Assembly (NCBI GenBank): GCA_003956705.1
Contig: QZCP01000237.1
Location: 1 to 64,000 of the forward strand
DNA length: 64,000 nucleotides
DNA from: Brevipalpus yothersi
Taxonomy: Eukaryota > Arthropoda > Arachnida > Trombidiformes > Tenuipalpidae
Reading direction: 5' to 3'
The stretch's first letter is position 1. Each line of letters begins with the position of its first letter. Positions 1 to 14,375 of the stretch are shown piece by piece. Under the pieces are notes generated by a model. The model was not told where the DNA came from. It saw only the letters and a list, made by a program, of their open reading frames with translations, and did not search any database. Both the position numbers and the translations under genes were made by a program.

Positions 1-1
1 T

Positions 2-54
<53 letters not shown>
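1..54. repeat. (CT)n microsatellite, cut by the window edge
   Basis: Almost perfect CT dinucleotide run continuing from the left edge; its true length is unknown. Confidence 0.95.
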
Positions 55-57
<3 letters not shown>

Positions 58-3000
58 GCTAAGCATACCACAGGATGGTGTATATACATGTACAGTTATA
101 TGTTCGAATTGAGCTTGTTTCATTTTCAATTGAAGAGAGAGAGAGAAAAAACTTTTCACTTGGTGTAGACAATGTAGCTCTTCCGGTAGAAAATTCTCGC
201 GCACAGCTTCGATATCGATTTTTGTTTTCCCCTGGAAATACAACTCTTTCTGCTATATTTTTTTCGTTTCCCAGAAGCATTCGAGAATCGAGAAAAAGTA
301 AAGAGAACTGGAGAAAGAGAGAGAGAGAGAAAGTTTTGAATTGATTTTGGTTGAGCTTGATTTAGAAAAGGAGCAAGAAGAAGGAAGAGATGATATTATT
401 GGAATATGAAACGTTAGGTGGAAAGGAAATGGAAGAGAAAAATAGCCCAACTGAATGAAAAATGAGAACGATTATTATTATTCTAGAATTTTATGCAAAT
501 TGGTCCATTTTTATGCTTGCACTTTCTTCCTTCCTCTCAATAGTCTTCTCTCTCTCTCTCTTTCGGGAGAATATTTCCAAGAAATGAAATAAAATTCACC
601 TCAATCTGGCTGCTTATACATAACGGCACATTTTTCCAACTACCTCAGCTCCAGCTTCAACTCTATTCTTCGTTACAATTGGCAATTATATTCAAATCTC
701 GGAGCTTTTAGAAGACTTTTTCGATTATTTCGAAAAATAACTTCCAGTATTGATCGATCCATTGGCATTATGAATATATGTTTTCAAGTTGCACATTGAG
801 AGATCAATCGAAAGTTTTATGCCCAAGTGGTGCAATGAATGAGTTTGAAACTTTTTTCTTCGTAGGAAACCTTCAAGGGTAAGGAAAAATGATTAAATAT
901 GAGGCTACATCAAAGTTAAAGATAATCATGGCTCAGTGTTGAAGGAGCATATTGATCAGTAAGAATAGAGAATGTTCATCCACTTTTATCCTCAAGCTAG
1001 TGGAAATGATTGCCTACACACACATATTTTGCTAGCTCAACTTGTATTCCTCTAGAGAGAGAACAAAAGAACTCACTGAACTTTGGTGACATTTTCCAAA
1101 GTTCTAATTTCATCCAATGGAAAGATGAAGATCGTTGGAGCAATCATGAATGATCGTGAGTAAACCATCAAATTTAGCTAAAAAAATTGCCCAAAAACAA
1201 GACAAAGATCGAAAAGGAAAAAGGAAGTTAAAAGGGAACAAAATGAAAAAGCAAAATAAGAATCGAAAAAAGAATACTTCACTACGATTGCAATCCAATT
1301 GGGATGCCTCGAGGCCTGATCTCTTCCATTTCATCCATTCTGTTTTCTCTCTGTTCTTTTATTCCTTATTCTTTTTTCCACTCTCTCGATGGATCTTCCA
1401 CTTCCTTCCTCATCTTTTCTGTGTTTTTCCACTTTTCAACTTTTTACACGACCTTTTCCACTCTTCTATCCATCTCTCACCATGGTGATCATCATCATTC
1501 TACAACTCTGAACCGATGAAAGTTCCAATTCATCTTGATTTTCTATAAATCATTCGATTGAACTGTTGTTCAAGCCAAACAGCATCAAGCCCAGTAAGGC
1601 TTCCGCAAAAGCAATGTATGTCCACTGTGTCTTACCATTCATGTTCTAATATTAGTGGTTCCTTCAATCTGAACGGGAAATTCTGCTTTCTCTCTCTCTC
1701 TCAAGTCACCAAAGACCACATTTTTGCCTCATTCTTGTCTCTTTTTCTCCTCTCGTCGAATTTTTCCTCGCCTAGATTACTTTTCACTTGCCACTTTCAT
1801 CCAGCATCCAAGAATCGAAATCAAATTTTAATGCTTCTCTCTTTCTCTTTTTCAATTTGACACTGAAGCAAGTTCACACACACAAAACTTAACCACATTG
1901 TCCTAGGAGAAGTGAAAAAGAAAGAACTGTGATTCATCCATTCATGAAAGTATCTCCATTTTTATGGTGTACTTCTTTTATTGGACAATTTCAATTCTTA
2001 GAAGAGGAGAAAAAATTCTCTCTGCACCATCGAGTGAGAGGAGAATATTCTGAGGAAGAATATCGTGCCTTCCCAATTTTCTCTCTCTCTCTCTCATCCA
2101 CTTCTCTTCACTCTTCAGTGTGATAATTTTTACAAGAAAACTTAACTACCATTGATACTCAATCAACTGCAAAGAACACTCTAAGATGAAATCTATTCAC
2201 TACTCTACGGTTCTCTTTCTCTCTCCATGCCATTCTTGTCACTCAATTGGAAATGACGTTCACAACCATCCATGATGCTCTGTATCCATCTCATATTTTC
2301 TCTTCTCCATCCATGAGTATTATTTTTGAGCACGCAATCCAAAATTTTCGAAATTCTGGTATACACTTGAATTGCTTGTTTCTTTTGGAAAATAAGTGAA
2401 GCATTTTAGAGCGAATTTTCTTCCTCTCTCTTACCATGTGTTTCCTTTATGTGACTACGTTCTTGATGGAAATCGAAATCGGTGAATTTCATAGAGAGAA
2501 ATCATAGCAAATGGAATCTACTTTTGAGTGAGAGAGGCTCTTAGAATATCAAAATGCAATGTTACAGTGTAGTGGCAAGAATATATTTTTTAACATTGTT
2601 GTAAAAAAAATAATTAAAAGTAAACCAAAAATGAGATAGATATTCTCTCACCAACAATCAGATATGATGCGTTGGTTGTGATCTTTAATATTCCATCTCA
2701 ATCAGTTATTGACCCCTTGTTCTCATTTTTTTGCTTGATGACACCTTGAATCATACATATTCTTCAGAAAAACTGAAGTACAGAAAATTATTTTGATATA
2801 AATCATGTAATATTTGTACTGTCCATTCATAGATTGCTATATTACTAAGATGAGTGAAAAAATAAGGGTTCTGCAACGGTGAAGGCACGGAAGAAGAACC
2901 TAAAATTGGGAATACAAACATTGTATTTGATAAATAGCGGAAAGAAAGAGAAAATAAAATGCAAAAAATGAAGCCAAATGAATGGAGAGAAAAAAAGAGG

Positions 3001-4039
3001 AATCCAACCACTTGACTACTTAGTATATTTCAAGTATCCTAAGAGTAGAACTTTTCTCAACATGGAAATTTCAATTAGATCCTCAAAATTAAACGAGGTG
3101 ATCAAAGTATATCTCTATCTTGAGTCTTCTTCTTAATTCTACTGGGATCAATCCCAACAGTAGGGCCATACTTGATGATCAAAAATAGTCTTTCTAACAT
3201 GAAAGTCAGATGAATTTAAAATTATCCCGGGAAATAGTTGTGAGAGGAATGATGAAATGAGTTTTGCTGTGAAAACCAAGAATCACACGGAAAATCTAGA
3301 GAACAAGTCTCATAGTATTGCTTTCGAGGTTTAGATATTGAATGAATTTTATTCTTATTCTTACTTCGCATGTACTCTTCTTTTACTTTAACTCTTTCTA
3401 TTAATCGAACCATGCAATTTTTACAATCATTTCGACGGCCAAAAATAGAGGGAACATTTGCCATAGAGATACTCTTATTATTTCTATTATTGATAATGGA
3501 TAATCACAACAAAACCTCCCCGAAAGAAGAGAGAGCAAATTGTGGAATTGATAAAAGTGTATCTATCGAAAGTGGGAAAGTGAAGAGGGCAGAAGATTGG
3601 AAAGAGAGATCATAGTAAATGATGACACTGGTCAGTATATGTAGTGAAGTTAGTGATAGAAATAAGAGAGAGAAAGAGCAAATCATGTCATGCTTGCACC
3701 AATTGATGGTCATCTTATGAATAGCGAAACATTTCCGGGTGAAAGTGCGATAGAAGATGCACATGATGAAACAGTATAGTGAAGGGATGAAGAAAGAGGA
3801 AGAGATGAAGCAAGAGAGAAAAAGAGAGAGAAAAGATCAACGAAAACTTGCAGAGTTGATCAACCGCACGAATGTCAACAAAACAGTGGTCACTCTTTCG
3901 TAAATAATTCACCGATAACCATTACTAATGGTATGAGTGTTCGTGCTTTTTCGATGAGAAATCGAAAGCCATGGAAGCGAAAGAAGTAAGGGAATACATA
4001 GCAAGAAATAGATATGAACACCAAGAATCAAGTAGAACT

Positions 4040-4041
<2 letters not shown>

Positions 4042-4099
<58 letters not shown>
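4042..4099. repeat. (GA)n microsatellite
   Basis: Perfect GA run of about 58 bp. Confidence 0.97.
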
Positions 4100-4101
<2 letters not shown>

Positions 4102-4353
4102 TGGTGGCCAAAATAGATACAATATCACTCATTATGGGGCGGAATAGTGAAGCAAGAGATGATACTTAGTTTCATGAGAGAATGAATTCAGTGGAAATGG
4201 TCAAATAGAAGGATATTCTGATATAATCTGTCCCGAAAACATGGAGTGCAATAAATTATTGACCTTCATTGATTAACCTTTGATTCGAATGGAACTTGCA
4301 ATAGAGTAGTGTACAGAATGTATGTGTATGTCTGTTCATGTGTATATTTGTAT

Positions 4354-4378
4354 GTCTCTCTCTCTCTCTCTCTCTCTT
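4354..4378. repeat. (CT)n microsatellite
   Basis: CT run of about 25 bp, about 270 bp before the long GA run at 4646 and complementary to it. Confidence 0.9.
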
Positions 4379-4642
4379 TCATATCCTGGTTGACTTTCTC
4401 ATCGATTTTATCGCTCCAATAGGGAATGAATTTGGCTTTCAGTTCTTTGCTTTTTACGTCTCTCTCTTTTTGATTCCTTTTCATGATATTATTGAGGGCA
4501 CGAAGATGGCTTGTTGTAAGTGCGTGAAATGTTTGCAAAATTTGCAACAAAATTTCACTTTTTCCTCCACTCAACACGAAAGATTTCAACTATTTGACAA
4601 TCATATTCATATATATGTATGCACACACGAATTGTATCCACA

Positions 4643-4645
<3 letters not shown>

Positions 4646-4725
<80 letters not shown>
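4646..4725. repeat. (GA)n microsatellite, one of the longest here
   Basis: Perfect GA run of about 80 bp. It makes spurious open frames of Glu-Arg or Ser-Leu repeats on both strands. Confidence 0.97.
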
Positions 4726-4728
<3 letters not shown>

Positions 4729-5597
4729 AAATCAAAGGATGAAAGTGAAATGTCGAGTGTGGCTCGTTTGCAAAGAAAATGAGAAGTACAGTTGAGAGGA
4801 GATTGAGCCAGAAAGAGAGAGAGAGGAAGAGAAAAATCTGAATATTTAGCTTCAAAGAATGCGTAATTTATGCCCAATTTTCATATTTTCAAAATTGAAA
4901 AAGGCAACATTTTAACTAGAGAAACATTTTTCATCTCCATATTCTTGACAGAATTCCCACTTTCACTGTTCACCTCTGGTGGTATGCTTCGATTTCCATT
5001 TCTTTCCACCTTTCATCACACTCAAAAGTCTCTCTCTTTCTCTCTCTCTCTTCCGTATCATGATAAAATTTGATGATGCCAACAGAGTGCTTCAGATTTC
5101 ACATCCTTCTCAATTCTCTTCCATTCTCCTTCTTCTTCTTCTTCTTGCGAAATAATCATCTCAAATCCCTCGTACATACATTTCCAATACTTCAAATCTG
5201 GTGCCAAAATTTGCTTGCTTTTCTCCTTAATCTTATCGTACTCTCTCTTTTTCTTTCTCTTCTTCCACCCAAAAGTAGTGAGAATCTAAAAGTGATCCCA
5301 TGAACATGAACATTATCAAAATAGCTAGGGAAAATAAAAATAACAATAATTACACCATCAATTCACTTTCTCTTCCTCTTCACATACATACACACCATAT
5401 TGAACCGATTTGAGTATTGAGCCGGGTTTCGAATTAGAAGCTATTATCGTAGAACCGGGAATCCTTCATTGAGCAAGGATATTTCCAGCTTACATTTATT
5501 GGGTATCTTCATTATTCTTTTGCTCAACATTCTCCTTCTCTCTCTCTCCTTCTCTCTCCTTCTCTCTCCCTTCACGATTATCGCTTTCAATGTCCAA

Positions 5598-5599
<2 letters not shown>

Positions 5600-5631
<32 letters not shown>
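5600..5631. repeat. (CT)n microsatellite
   Basis: CT run of about 32 bp within a wider pyrimidine-rich block (5530-5635). Confidence 0.95.
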
Positions 5632-5633
<2 letters not shown>

Positions 5634-5833
5634 CGATGCATCATCACCAATTCATTCAGCCCACCACCCAGCACCAACGTAGTTTGCATGTATTAACCAC
5701 AACACTCAACGCCTACCACTAAACCTCTATTCGTTAAGCACATCTCAGCATGCAAGCATGTTCTGTGGCTGGTTGAAAAGAAGCTAACCGCCAGTCAAGG
5801 CAATAGGAATAGAAGAGAAACACAAGGAACATA

Positions 5834-5837
5834 GAAA

Positions 5838-5884
<47 letters not shown>
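5834..5884. repeat. (AAAG)n microsatellite
   Basis: Tetranucleotide run of about 12 units, followed by a short GA run. It is purine-rich, opposite in sense to the CT run at 5600. Confidence 0.95.
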
Positions 5885-7457
5885 GGAGAGAGAGAGAAAG
5901 TTTGGGAAAATAATGAAGTGAGCCTCATCACCTACTTGCACGATAGGCATCAAGGTAAATATCAAGGCGTTAACGTATTCTCATCATTGATAACGGTATT
6001 TCAATCAAGCAACTCGCCACTGCCAACATCATCATATTCTGTTCATCATAAGCCTTCCGCCATCATCACCACATTTGCTACTCTTAGCTGTACAACTTGG
6101 AATGAGTTTACTAAGACTTGACACTGGGTTGAAGGTCTGGTGGTGATGAAATTTATTTAGGATTTAGGATTTTTGCAAGCTGGATGCTTGAATTTCAATG
6201 ATTTATTTCCAAAGAAGTGAGAGGAATTGACCAATTAATAGGTTCACCCCGATTTGACCCACAATTGATCCACCTATAATGAGGGTCAATTGGTTTATAC
6301 CTTTCCCCCCCCCTCCCAACAGAATAAGTTCCTGTGAAATTCTTAATCATCAGTAATATAGCGGAAGCAAAGGAAAAAATGTTGTCTCAAGCTTAAAGTT
6401 TGATTTAATTGTTTGTCTCATTAGTGTTAGTTTTTATTGGTTTCACTTTCTCGACTTTACTGTGTAGTTACTTTTAATTTTTTTCTCTTTTTTTCTTTTC
6501 TTTCTCAACATTTTTTACTTCTTTTTTTCTTTTGCTTACTGTTCCAGCCTATTTGCTGTTATTGTTGTTGTTGCTGCCATTTACTGCAGAACGAGGTTTA
6601 TATCTTCTTCTTCCATTCTGCTCATGTTATAATCATCACAACATACACTATTGGAACCACATTCACACTTATCTGAACATATTGAAGTAGAGTGAATATC
6701 AAGCATGCAATGTGAAGGTTATCTTTCGAAATAGTTGATTGTAATGATCATTTTCACCATTTTTGCTGTTCAAGAGTATAAAATGTGTGTGTATGTGTGT
6801 GAGATGGATGGAAAAGGTTCATAATGATAATGATGATATACACACGTTTAACGGTGTTAGTATAAAAGTATTTTCTCTCACTTTTCTCTCTCTCTTTATT
6901 CATACCTAACAGAATACTCATTTTGTTTTCCATTAGATGTTGGCTAATTGATTAATTTCCACTCTTTTACTCTCTCTTTCTTTTCTCTCTCTCTTTTTTA
7001 CCTGCTTGATTCGATCGATTGGAAAAATGGTAGGTAAAGAGAAGGATAGGAATCATTCTGTCATTTGGATTGTGGTTTCCATCAAAAATCAAGTACCCAA
7101 AGAAAAAAGGTGCAAAAATTCACTCTAAATGAGCAATGAACTTGTGTGTGTAATATGTTTTTTAGCCCATGCTCCTTTCATCAATCCACCAGAATGCTTA
7201 GAACGGCAATCGTTGGAGAGCATTGTGAGCTGATCATGGTGATGCGATCCTTTTCCCTTGCAGTAACTGGAAAATGAATCCTGATGGATACACCACCGGA
7301 TAATGGAAACTTTGTACTCATTCAGAACATCTCCCCACCACTGCTAGTTGATAATGGAAATACCTTGGTGAATAAATAGGAACAAAATTAAAGTTTCATC
7401 AAACCAAGTTCTGATGGAAAACACCAGCAGGTACACTATTAATATGTGTGGGAAATC

Positions 7458-7458
<1 letters not shown>

Positions 7459-7521
<63 letters not shown>
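7459..7521. repeat. (GA)n microsatellite
   Basis: Perfect GA run of about 62 bp, followed 95 bp later by a complementary CT run. Confidence 0.97.
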
Positions 7522-7525
<4 letters not shown>

Positions 7526-7613
7526 AGTTGAGATGAAGAAAAATTGTGAAATGCTGTCGAGCTATCTGATGAACTCACCCTGAAAGCATTAATCAACTTT
7601 TTCAGCATTCAGA

Positions 7614-7615
<2 letters not shown>

Positions 7616-7660
<45 letters not shown>
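7616..7660. repeat. (CT)n microsatellite
   Basis: CT run of about 45 bp. With the 7459 GA run it forms an inverted pair with a loop of about 95 nt. Confidence 0.97.
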
Positions 7661-7665
<5 letters not shown>

Positions 7666-7911
7666 ATCTCATACTTAACTATTCTATTTCCCAAATTTCA
7701 TCACCTCAGGCTGCTATTCCCGCTCCTGTTTTCTCTACTTCTTTTTACAGATCAGAGCAATGCATCGCTGATAATGAGCTGATGACACTCTCTGCTGTGA
7801 AAATTATTGATTAGCTTATGATTAATTTTGGCATTTTTCATTGATAATCAGCTCAAATTTTGTTTGAGTGCAAAAATGAAGAAAAACAGGAAGATTGAAA
7901 AAAGAACATGG

Positions 7912-7915
<4 letters not shown>

Positions 7916-7955
<40 letters not shown>
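7916..7955. repeat. (GA)n microsatellite
   Basis: Perfect GA run of 40 bp. Confidence 0.95.
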
Positions 7956-7957
<2 letters not shown>

Positions 7958-8322
7958 TTCAGTGAAGCTAAAATTGAGAGCTTGAAGCAAGATCAGTGGT
8001 TACTGAAGGGACACTAATTTTGTTCAAAGAACTAACTTCTCACCTTCCTCCATGAACCTTGCTGTACCTCTCTCATGATATTTCCAAACATCATAAATGA
8101 ATCATTGAATTGTATTGAATATTTTAATTTTAATTTCCATGTTCAAAGTCTTGTTCTTATTCCCAACCAATCACTGGAATATTCCAACAGCTATCAAGAT
8201 CGATCATTTCCATTTATCATGAGGATACTTTTACTCAATACCCTCTCATTAGAGAGAACATGAACTTCAATTTTTAAGCATGGGATGTTCTTTCAACATG
8301 ATTTCGAAAAAGAAGAAAGTTC

Positions 8323-8364
8323 AACCGGCTTACCGTAGAGGGCGTTCAGTTTGCAAGGCCGGTT
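8323..8364. other. GC-rich imperfect hairpin with CTCF-like core
   Basis: Arms AACCGGC (8323-8329) and GCCGGTT (8358-8364) flank GTAGAGGGCG, which fits the degenerate CTCF core SYAGRKGGCR. The block is unusually GC-rich for this window. The motif match alone could be chance. Confidence 0.3.
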
Positions 8365-11041
8365 TTCTAATGCTTATTCTTTTTGGAAGATCTTCTCGAT
8401 TCTCACCAGAAGGTCATCAGTCCATCATATGTGAACAATGAACATTCCAAGATAGATAGATAGATAGAGCGAGAGAGAGAGAGACATTTGAGGATACCAA
8501 TCGTGGAGGATCATATTTTTTTCCTTGTCTCGTATTGAATTTCAAAATTTCTTTGCTCCTTATCCCATGGAAAACTTGTGGGTATATTGGAGAATTTTCC
8601 ACTCACAAGTAAACTTCAAAATGCTCTCATGTTCTCAGCAAGTTATTGAGATTGATCAAATCGCAAAACACTGAGGATTTTTGTCTTCTAATGATCATGG
8701 AATGCTGATGAACCTTGAATGCATGTCCAGAACATACTTCATGCAATAAACTTTGAACATTGATGTGAAGAAATTTCAAAGTCCTGATAGTAAGAAGTAC
8801 ATGTATACATTAAGCCTCAGGGTGGACTAAATCGAAGCGAAAAGAAGAGGAGATGAAGTGAAAGCAAACAAATAAGAATGTGATAAAAAAAAGTGTGTAC
8901 TAGTAGTGAGAATGTGTGAAGATTGTTGCCAAAGAAAATAATCAGCATGAGATGATTTCACATGCCAACATGATGTGCTGCTTTGTGCTCTGTGTATATT
9001 GACAGGGCCCAGAAATGGCCATCAAGAGACCCAGGAACAAGGAACTTTGCTGTATATGTATGTGAGTGTGTGAGTGTGCCCTACTTGCAATTCCATCAGG
9101 AAGAAGAAAAGGAAGAAGAAGAACCTAGAAGGTTGAATGATTCTTTCCTTAGAAGAAGAAGAAAAAGAGGCAAGAAAATGAAAACGATGCTTGCACTTCA
9201 AATATGTTGCTATGTTCGTTTTATGACTTCAGAATGAGGTAAGATGCAAGAGGACCTGGAAAGAAAGAGAGAGAAGAAAAAATTTGATCTTCGTCCTCCT
9301 TTTTTCTTCCCTAAACCTTCTAGATTCTTCTAGGTTTCTGGATTCTCTTCACTCCCTCTCTTTCTATGATCAATGTGAAGAAGTTATATTTTTTTGTGTG
9401 CCCTTTGCTTCATATTCTTCGCTTTTTTCTTCTTCTCTCTCTCTCCAGTTCCGTAACGCCTCGAAATGGTTGATTTATTATATGCTAGTATTTGATTATT
9501 TATGCAACACACTTTCTATCTCTCTCTCATATATATATGGTTGAAGTCAGGAAGAGAGAAAAAAATATGAGAGTAAAGATGCAATGTAAAGGACCTCCAA
9601 ATCACATTGAATGAGAATGAAGATGAAAGTAGAAAACAAAAGAGATAAAGTAGATCCATGAACATCAAGAGAATTCCTGGTGAAATATTTGTTCCTTTTT
9701 CTCTATTCTTCTCTTTTGTTTTTTTCATACTGTGGAGCCATGTATTTGCCATCAAATCGTATATTCACGTATTGAAAATGGGAAGGCAGTGAGCGTGAAA
9801 CGAACTGTATGAAACTGGCAAATAATAATGATCATCAAATGAGTGGCTGAAAATTATTGCGAAATTCCATTTCACTTGCTTCAATATGCATCACATATGC
9901 ACACTTATACATTCACATGAAGCACATGGGAACCAGAATGCTGCTGATGAATGACAAGTGAACAGCTAATGTTGAGATAGGTGAGAATTTTCCATTCCAT
10001 AGATGAGATCTTTTTAGATTAGAATTTTTCTTTGATTCAAGATGCTGGAAACTCTGGGAATGCCGTATTTCAGCTACAAAGCGCATAAATCAGTTCGAAA
10101 CTATGGTTGACTTATTAGAGTGTCGAAAAATTTGCCAAAATCAGAGAAAAATATGGATAGTTCCGAAGAAATTGGAACTTTTATGATCAGTAAGGGCTGC
10201 TTGCATCACGATGTTTCCAATATAACTGTATATATTTTCTTTGACTGAATATTCAATGAACCATAATGAAAATCACACATCCAGGGTGAGATTATATATA
10301 CATACTGCACATCGTATTTATACTTCGAATTGTTCAGGAAGGAGATGAAAAATTTTCCTCTCAAACAGTATTCTGAGAGGAAACAAGAAGAGATGAAAGA
10401 AAGAGAGAGCAAAGGATGCTGTATGCATACCGAATGAATTTTTATCAACCAGAGCTTCATCATTTTGCTTTGGGCTTTCATGGAGAATATTTCACTCAAA
10501 ATGATGTACCAAAAGGCTTTACTACTAGTCCTGTTACTACAAAATTTGGGCCAAAATAGTTGATGAACCATCAAGCTTGTACTTCTCTCTCTTTTTCTCT
10601 AGTTGATATCAGAATTGAAAAGAGAACTCTTCGTCACCAGAATGAGTAGTAGAAATAGTAGCTAGAGACGAGTTATCTTGATACATTTGATCAAAAATTC
10701 GATGTGGAACGGACGTTGGAATAAAAGGACGATCCTTACGAATATATGTACTGTCGAGTTTGTCACAAATTGAAGCATAGAAAAGAAAGAGATTGAAGAA
10801 TAGGAAAAAAAAGAAAAAGAGGGTGAAAAGTTCCAATGTATTGATAGAAAAGAAGAGAATGTAGGACAGAGATAGAGAGAAGAGCTGAGAAAAGGAAAGC
10901 GAATTTGCCTCTACAAATACGTGAGACGCTTGCATGAGTTGAAAAAATTTGAATCAGAACAAAATTTTCATGAATAATCCGATTGATTTGTTGCCGAATA
11001 TGGAATAGCAGCTTGAATAGACGATGAGAGCGAAGGAATAA

Positions 11042-11044
<3 letters not shown>

Positions 11045-11105
<61 letters not shown>
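11045..11105. repeat. (GA)n microsatellite
   Basis: Perfect GA run of about 60 bp at the centre of a 1-kb purine-biased block. Confidence 0.97.
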
Positions 11106-11108
<3 letters not shown>

Positions 11109-12186
11109 TGAGTAAGAAGAGGAACTTCATGAAGAAAAGAATATTTGTACTTCTTGGAGCATAAAAGAGAGAATCTGGGAGAGAAAAAGAAGAGATAGAA
11201 TTGATAGAAGAAAGAGTCGAATATGACGAAATAGAGTCTTCAAAATCAAATCGAATGAATTTTGTAGGGATAAAAGAGAAAGAGAAAAGAGAAAGATGAA
11301 AGAAGTGGAAGATGTGGAAGATGTGAAAGTGGTGAAAAATGATTAAAATGTGTGTGTGCAGAGGAGAGAGAGAGAAAGAGAAAGAAGAGAGGAAGATGGA
11401 AGAAAAGAGAATAAGAAAATGAAATGAGGAATGCTTGGTAAAATGATGGTGAAAGAGTGAAAAGTCAAAAGAGAAGACTTGGTTTCTCAAGTTTGATAGT
11501 GGATGTGATATAAAGAGAAAGTGAAAGTAAGATTGATGGAAGTGTGTGAAGAAGAAGAAGAAGAGGAAAAAGTAAAAGAAGAGGGATCCAACAGTATGAT
11601 CTGATTTCGAATTGCTCTCATAATAGTCTGAAATGAAGGTGAAACCATGGTAAGAGAGAGAGAGAGGAAGTCCGAAAATTCAATGCAGCGTAAACTGGTA
11701 AGAAAGGCGATGAAAGTAGAAAATATTGAAGGCAAAGCAATTCACTGAAAATCGATATCACATTTCGTTTGAGAGAGAAAGTAGTAGAAAATCTCTTGAA
11801 CTTCCAATATTCTTTCTCTCTCTCTTTTTAACTTTCACTTCTATTTCTCTTCTCTATTCGGATTAAAGCTCACTCTTCAGTGATCACACAACGATGGACA
11901 TTGAGCTTCGAAAATTGCATCACTAGCCAGTTTGCTTGTATGGTATTTAGATACATAATCTACTTCTGTGTGACCGGATAAATGTGTGCCTAGATGATGA
12001 TACTGGTGTGGTGATAATATCGATTCTTTACGGCCGAATAATGTGTGTGCGTATTATATATGTACTAAATGGAAAATGTTGGAAGAGGAATTGGATGAAA
12101 TTGTTAGAGAGAGCATATAAATGCACGATGAGATAGTGATGCACTTATAGAAATCGGAATTGATTATCCGCTAGAATGATCAGCAC

Positions 12187-12221
12187 AGAGAAAGAAAGAA
12201 AGAAAGAGAAAGAGAAAGAGA

Positions 12222-12255
<34 letters not shown>

Positions 12256-12256
12256 A
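12187..12256. repeat. Compound (GAAA)/(GAGAAA)/(GA)n repeat
   Basis: GAAA units pass into GAGAAA units and then pure GA, suggesting stepwise slippage. Confidence 0.95.
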
Positions 12257-14336
12257 AATGAAAGTGAAATAAGGGAAGAGAAGGGTAAGAAATGGGCCAT
12301 TGAAAAGAGCGAGAAAGACAGAATCTTGGAGTATTTACAATGGAGATTGTGATTGGACAAATTCTTTTCCTGGTTGAATTTTGCAGAAGAGATGAAAGAG
12401 GCAGAGATAAAGAGGGGAGGAAAGTTTTAAAAGTCTTTCATCTTGTTGAGGTCTTTTCATTTTCAACAGTGTCTCTCTCCTCTATCTATGCCTCTTATAC
12501 ATTTCCACTATCTCCTCTTCATGCTCTCTCTCTATCTCTCTTTCTCTTTCTCTTCCTCTTTATACATGATTCCCTTTTTACATTCACTTCAATCAATATT
12601 TGATTTGAAAAGAATTTATTCTAGAAAAAATCGAAAACATGAAAGCAAAAAAAAACGATGAAAAAAGAAGAGAGAAAATAGAGGAAAATAGGTAATCTGA
12701 TCAAGGTGAAAAAATTTTCAGCTAAATATATTTTGAAAATTTATTAGAGTGTGAAACGTTCACCAAACCAATTTATGGGACATTTAATGCTTCATTTTTT
12801 CCACTGGAAGTTGAAAAGGAAGAAAAAGAAGAAGATCATGATGAAATGAAAAAATTTCTCTTCTTTTCTTCTCTTTTTCCGCAAACAATCTTCCACCTCT
12901 TAACTATGTAACCAGCCAGAATCAGCATCATCATATAAACTTTCAACACTCACCATCCATCACACAGAAATGTTTTTTCAAGCAAACTGACCAGCTCAAC
13001 CCTATTTAAAGCAGTGAGATGAATCCAGATATTTGTTCCTTTCATAACATGAGCACCGAAAAAGTAGTGATAGAGAGGGAAAGAAGAGAGTAATCATCCT
13101 CGGATATATGAGATCAGGTAGAGTCTAGTATATGATGAACTGAAAGTATTTTCTCTCTATAAATGATGATATCATAATGATGGTGTTACCAGGATTCCAT
13201 CCATAAGAACTTATACGTGAATTTCGAAAGAGAAAGATGAGATTGGCAAATGTTTGTCCAATGAGAGTGTAAGTATGTTAGAATAATCACAGTTTCAGAT
13301 TGTGTGAATGGGTTCTTGAAGAATATTGCTGGAAGAAAAGTTTTTTCAAAAAACTTTCAATAAGTATCAGATATACATCATTTTGAGAGCTAGATAGTGT
13401 GTTTCAACTGTGATATGGTATCGACAAAATTGTTTAAATAAGATGACCGGTAAGAATTTCAAGATTTTAGGGTTTGGGAACATAGAATTCATTGAAGAGT
13501 GAAACATTGGTGAGACTTCAATTTCAGTGTATACATTGAACTAAGCTTTTTTGTTGCTTGATATGGACTTTTTCTTCTCTCTTCTCTCTCATCTGTCCAA
13601 CAATGTTTCATCAATCATGTTTCTTGTTCAACCAGGAGGAATATTCCATCGGGAGAAGTAGCAACAATAGTAGTAGTTGTGCATGGTTATATCGGCTCAA
13701 TCTGAAAATCCTGTTCACTTTGTGGATGAAATGATAATGTTAATGATTTTTGACAGTGAAGGTCATCCATGGAGATAGAACACACCAAGAATTCATGGAA
13801 AGTGAGCACGAGAGAACATTGTCACCCAAGAGCATTCATTGATGATTGTCATTCATGCTAATTCGATTTATGGATACAGTTCATGGCAATAAAATTTCTT
13901 TTCCCCATGTTTTTCTGTTGGCATGTTGGTTTGTATGTATGTGTTGTATAGCCACCAAATATTGGAGAAGAGAGAGAGAGAGAGAGAGAGTAAGAAGAAG
14001 ATTTGTTCACATGAAGAAGAGGTGGAGTAAGGAATAGAATATGATGACACTAATGTTTCTGATAGCTTTGGTACTTTCTGGGAATGAGAATTAGTTGAAC
14101 CAGAATGTGACTTCAGATGATATGAGGAATTGAAGGAAGCCCAAATATAAGGTCCAAAAACTCCTTTATTGGGTGGCGCTTGTGGGTGTCAGTGGATGTG
14201 AGCAATGAAAAGTGGACAGAGAGAGAGAGAGAGAAAGTGACCACCATGATGATTCTTCTTCTGTCATCATGCTGATGCCCACTGTTACTGGTGTGTCTAA
14301 TGGTAATGATAATGGTAAGATGAGAAGGAGGAGGCT

Positions 14337-14339
<3 letters not shown>

Positions 14340-14372
<33 letters not shown>
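14340..14372. repeat. (GA)n microsatellite
   Basis: GA run of about 32 bp. Shorter GA runs lie nearby at about 14217-14235 and 14599-14614. Confidence 0.95.

Positions 14373-14375
<3 letters not shown>

Noticed and set aside
5400..5465. Region with GTTTCGAATTAGAAGC reminiscent of a tRNA B box
   Set aside because: No matching acceptor stem, D-arm or anticodon arm can be drawn around it.
10954..11490. 178-codon minus-strand frame rich in Ser, Leu, Phe and His
   Set aside because: It is the pyrimidine-rich reverse of a GA-rich block and contains the (CT)n repeat; low-complexity translation, not a protein.
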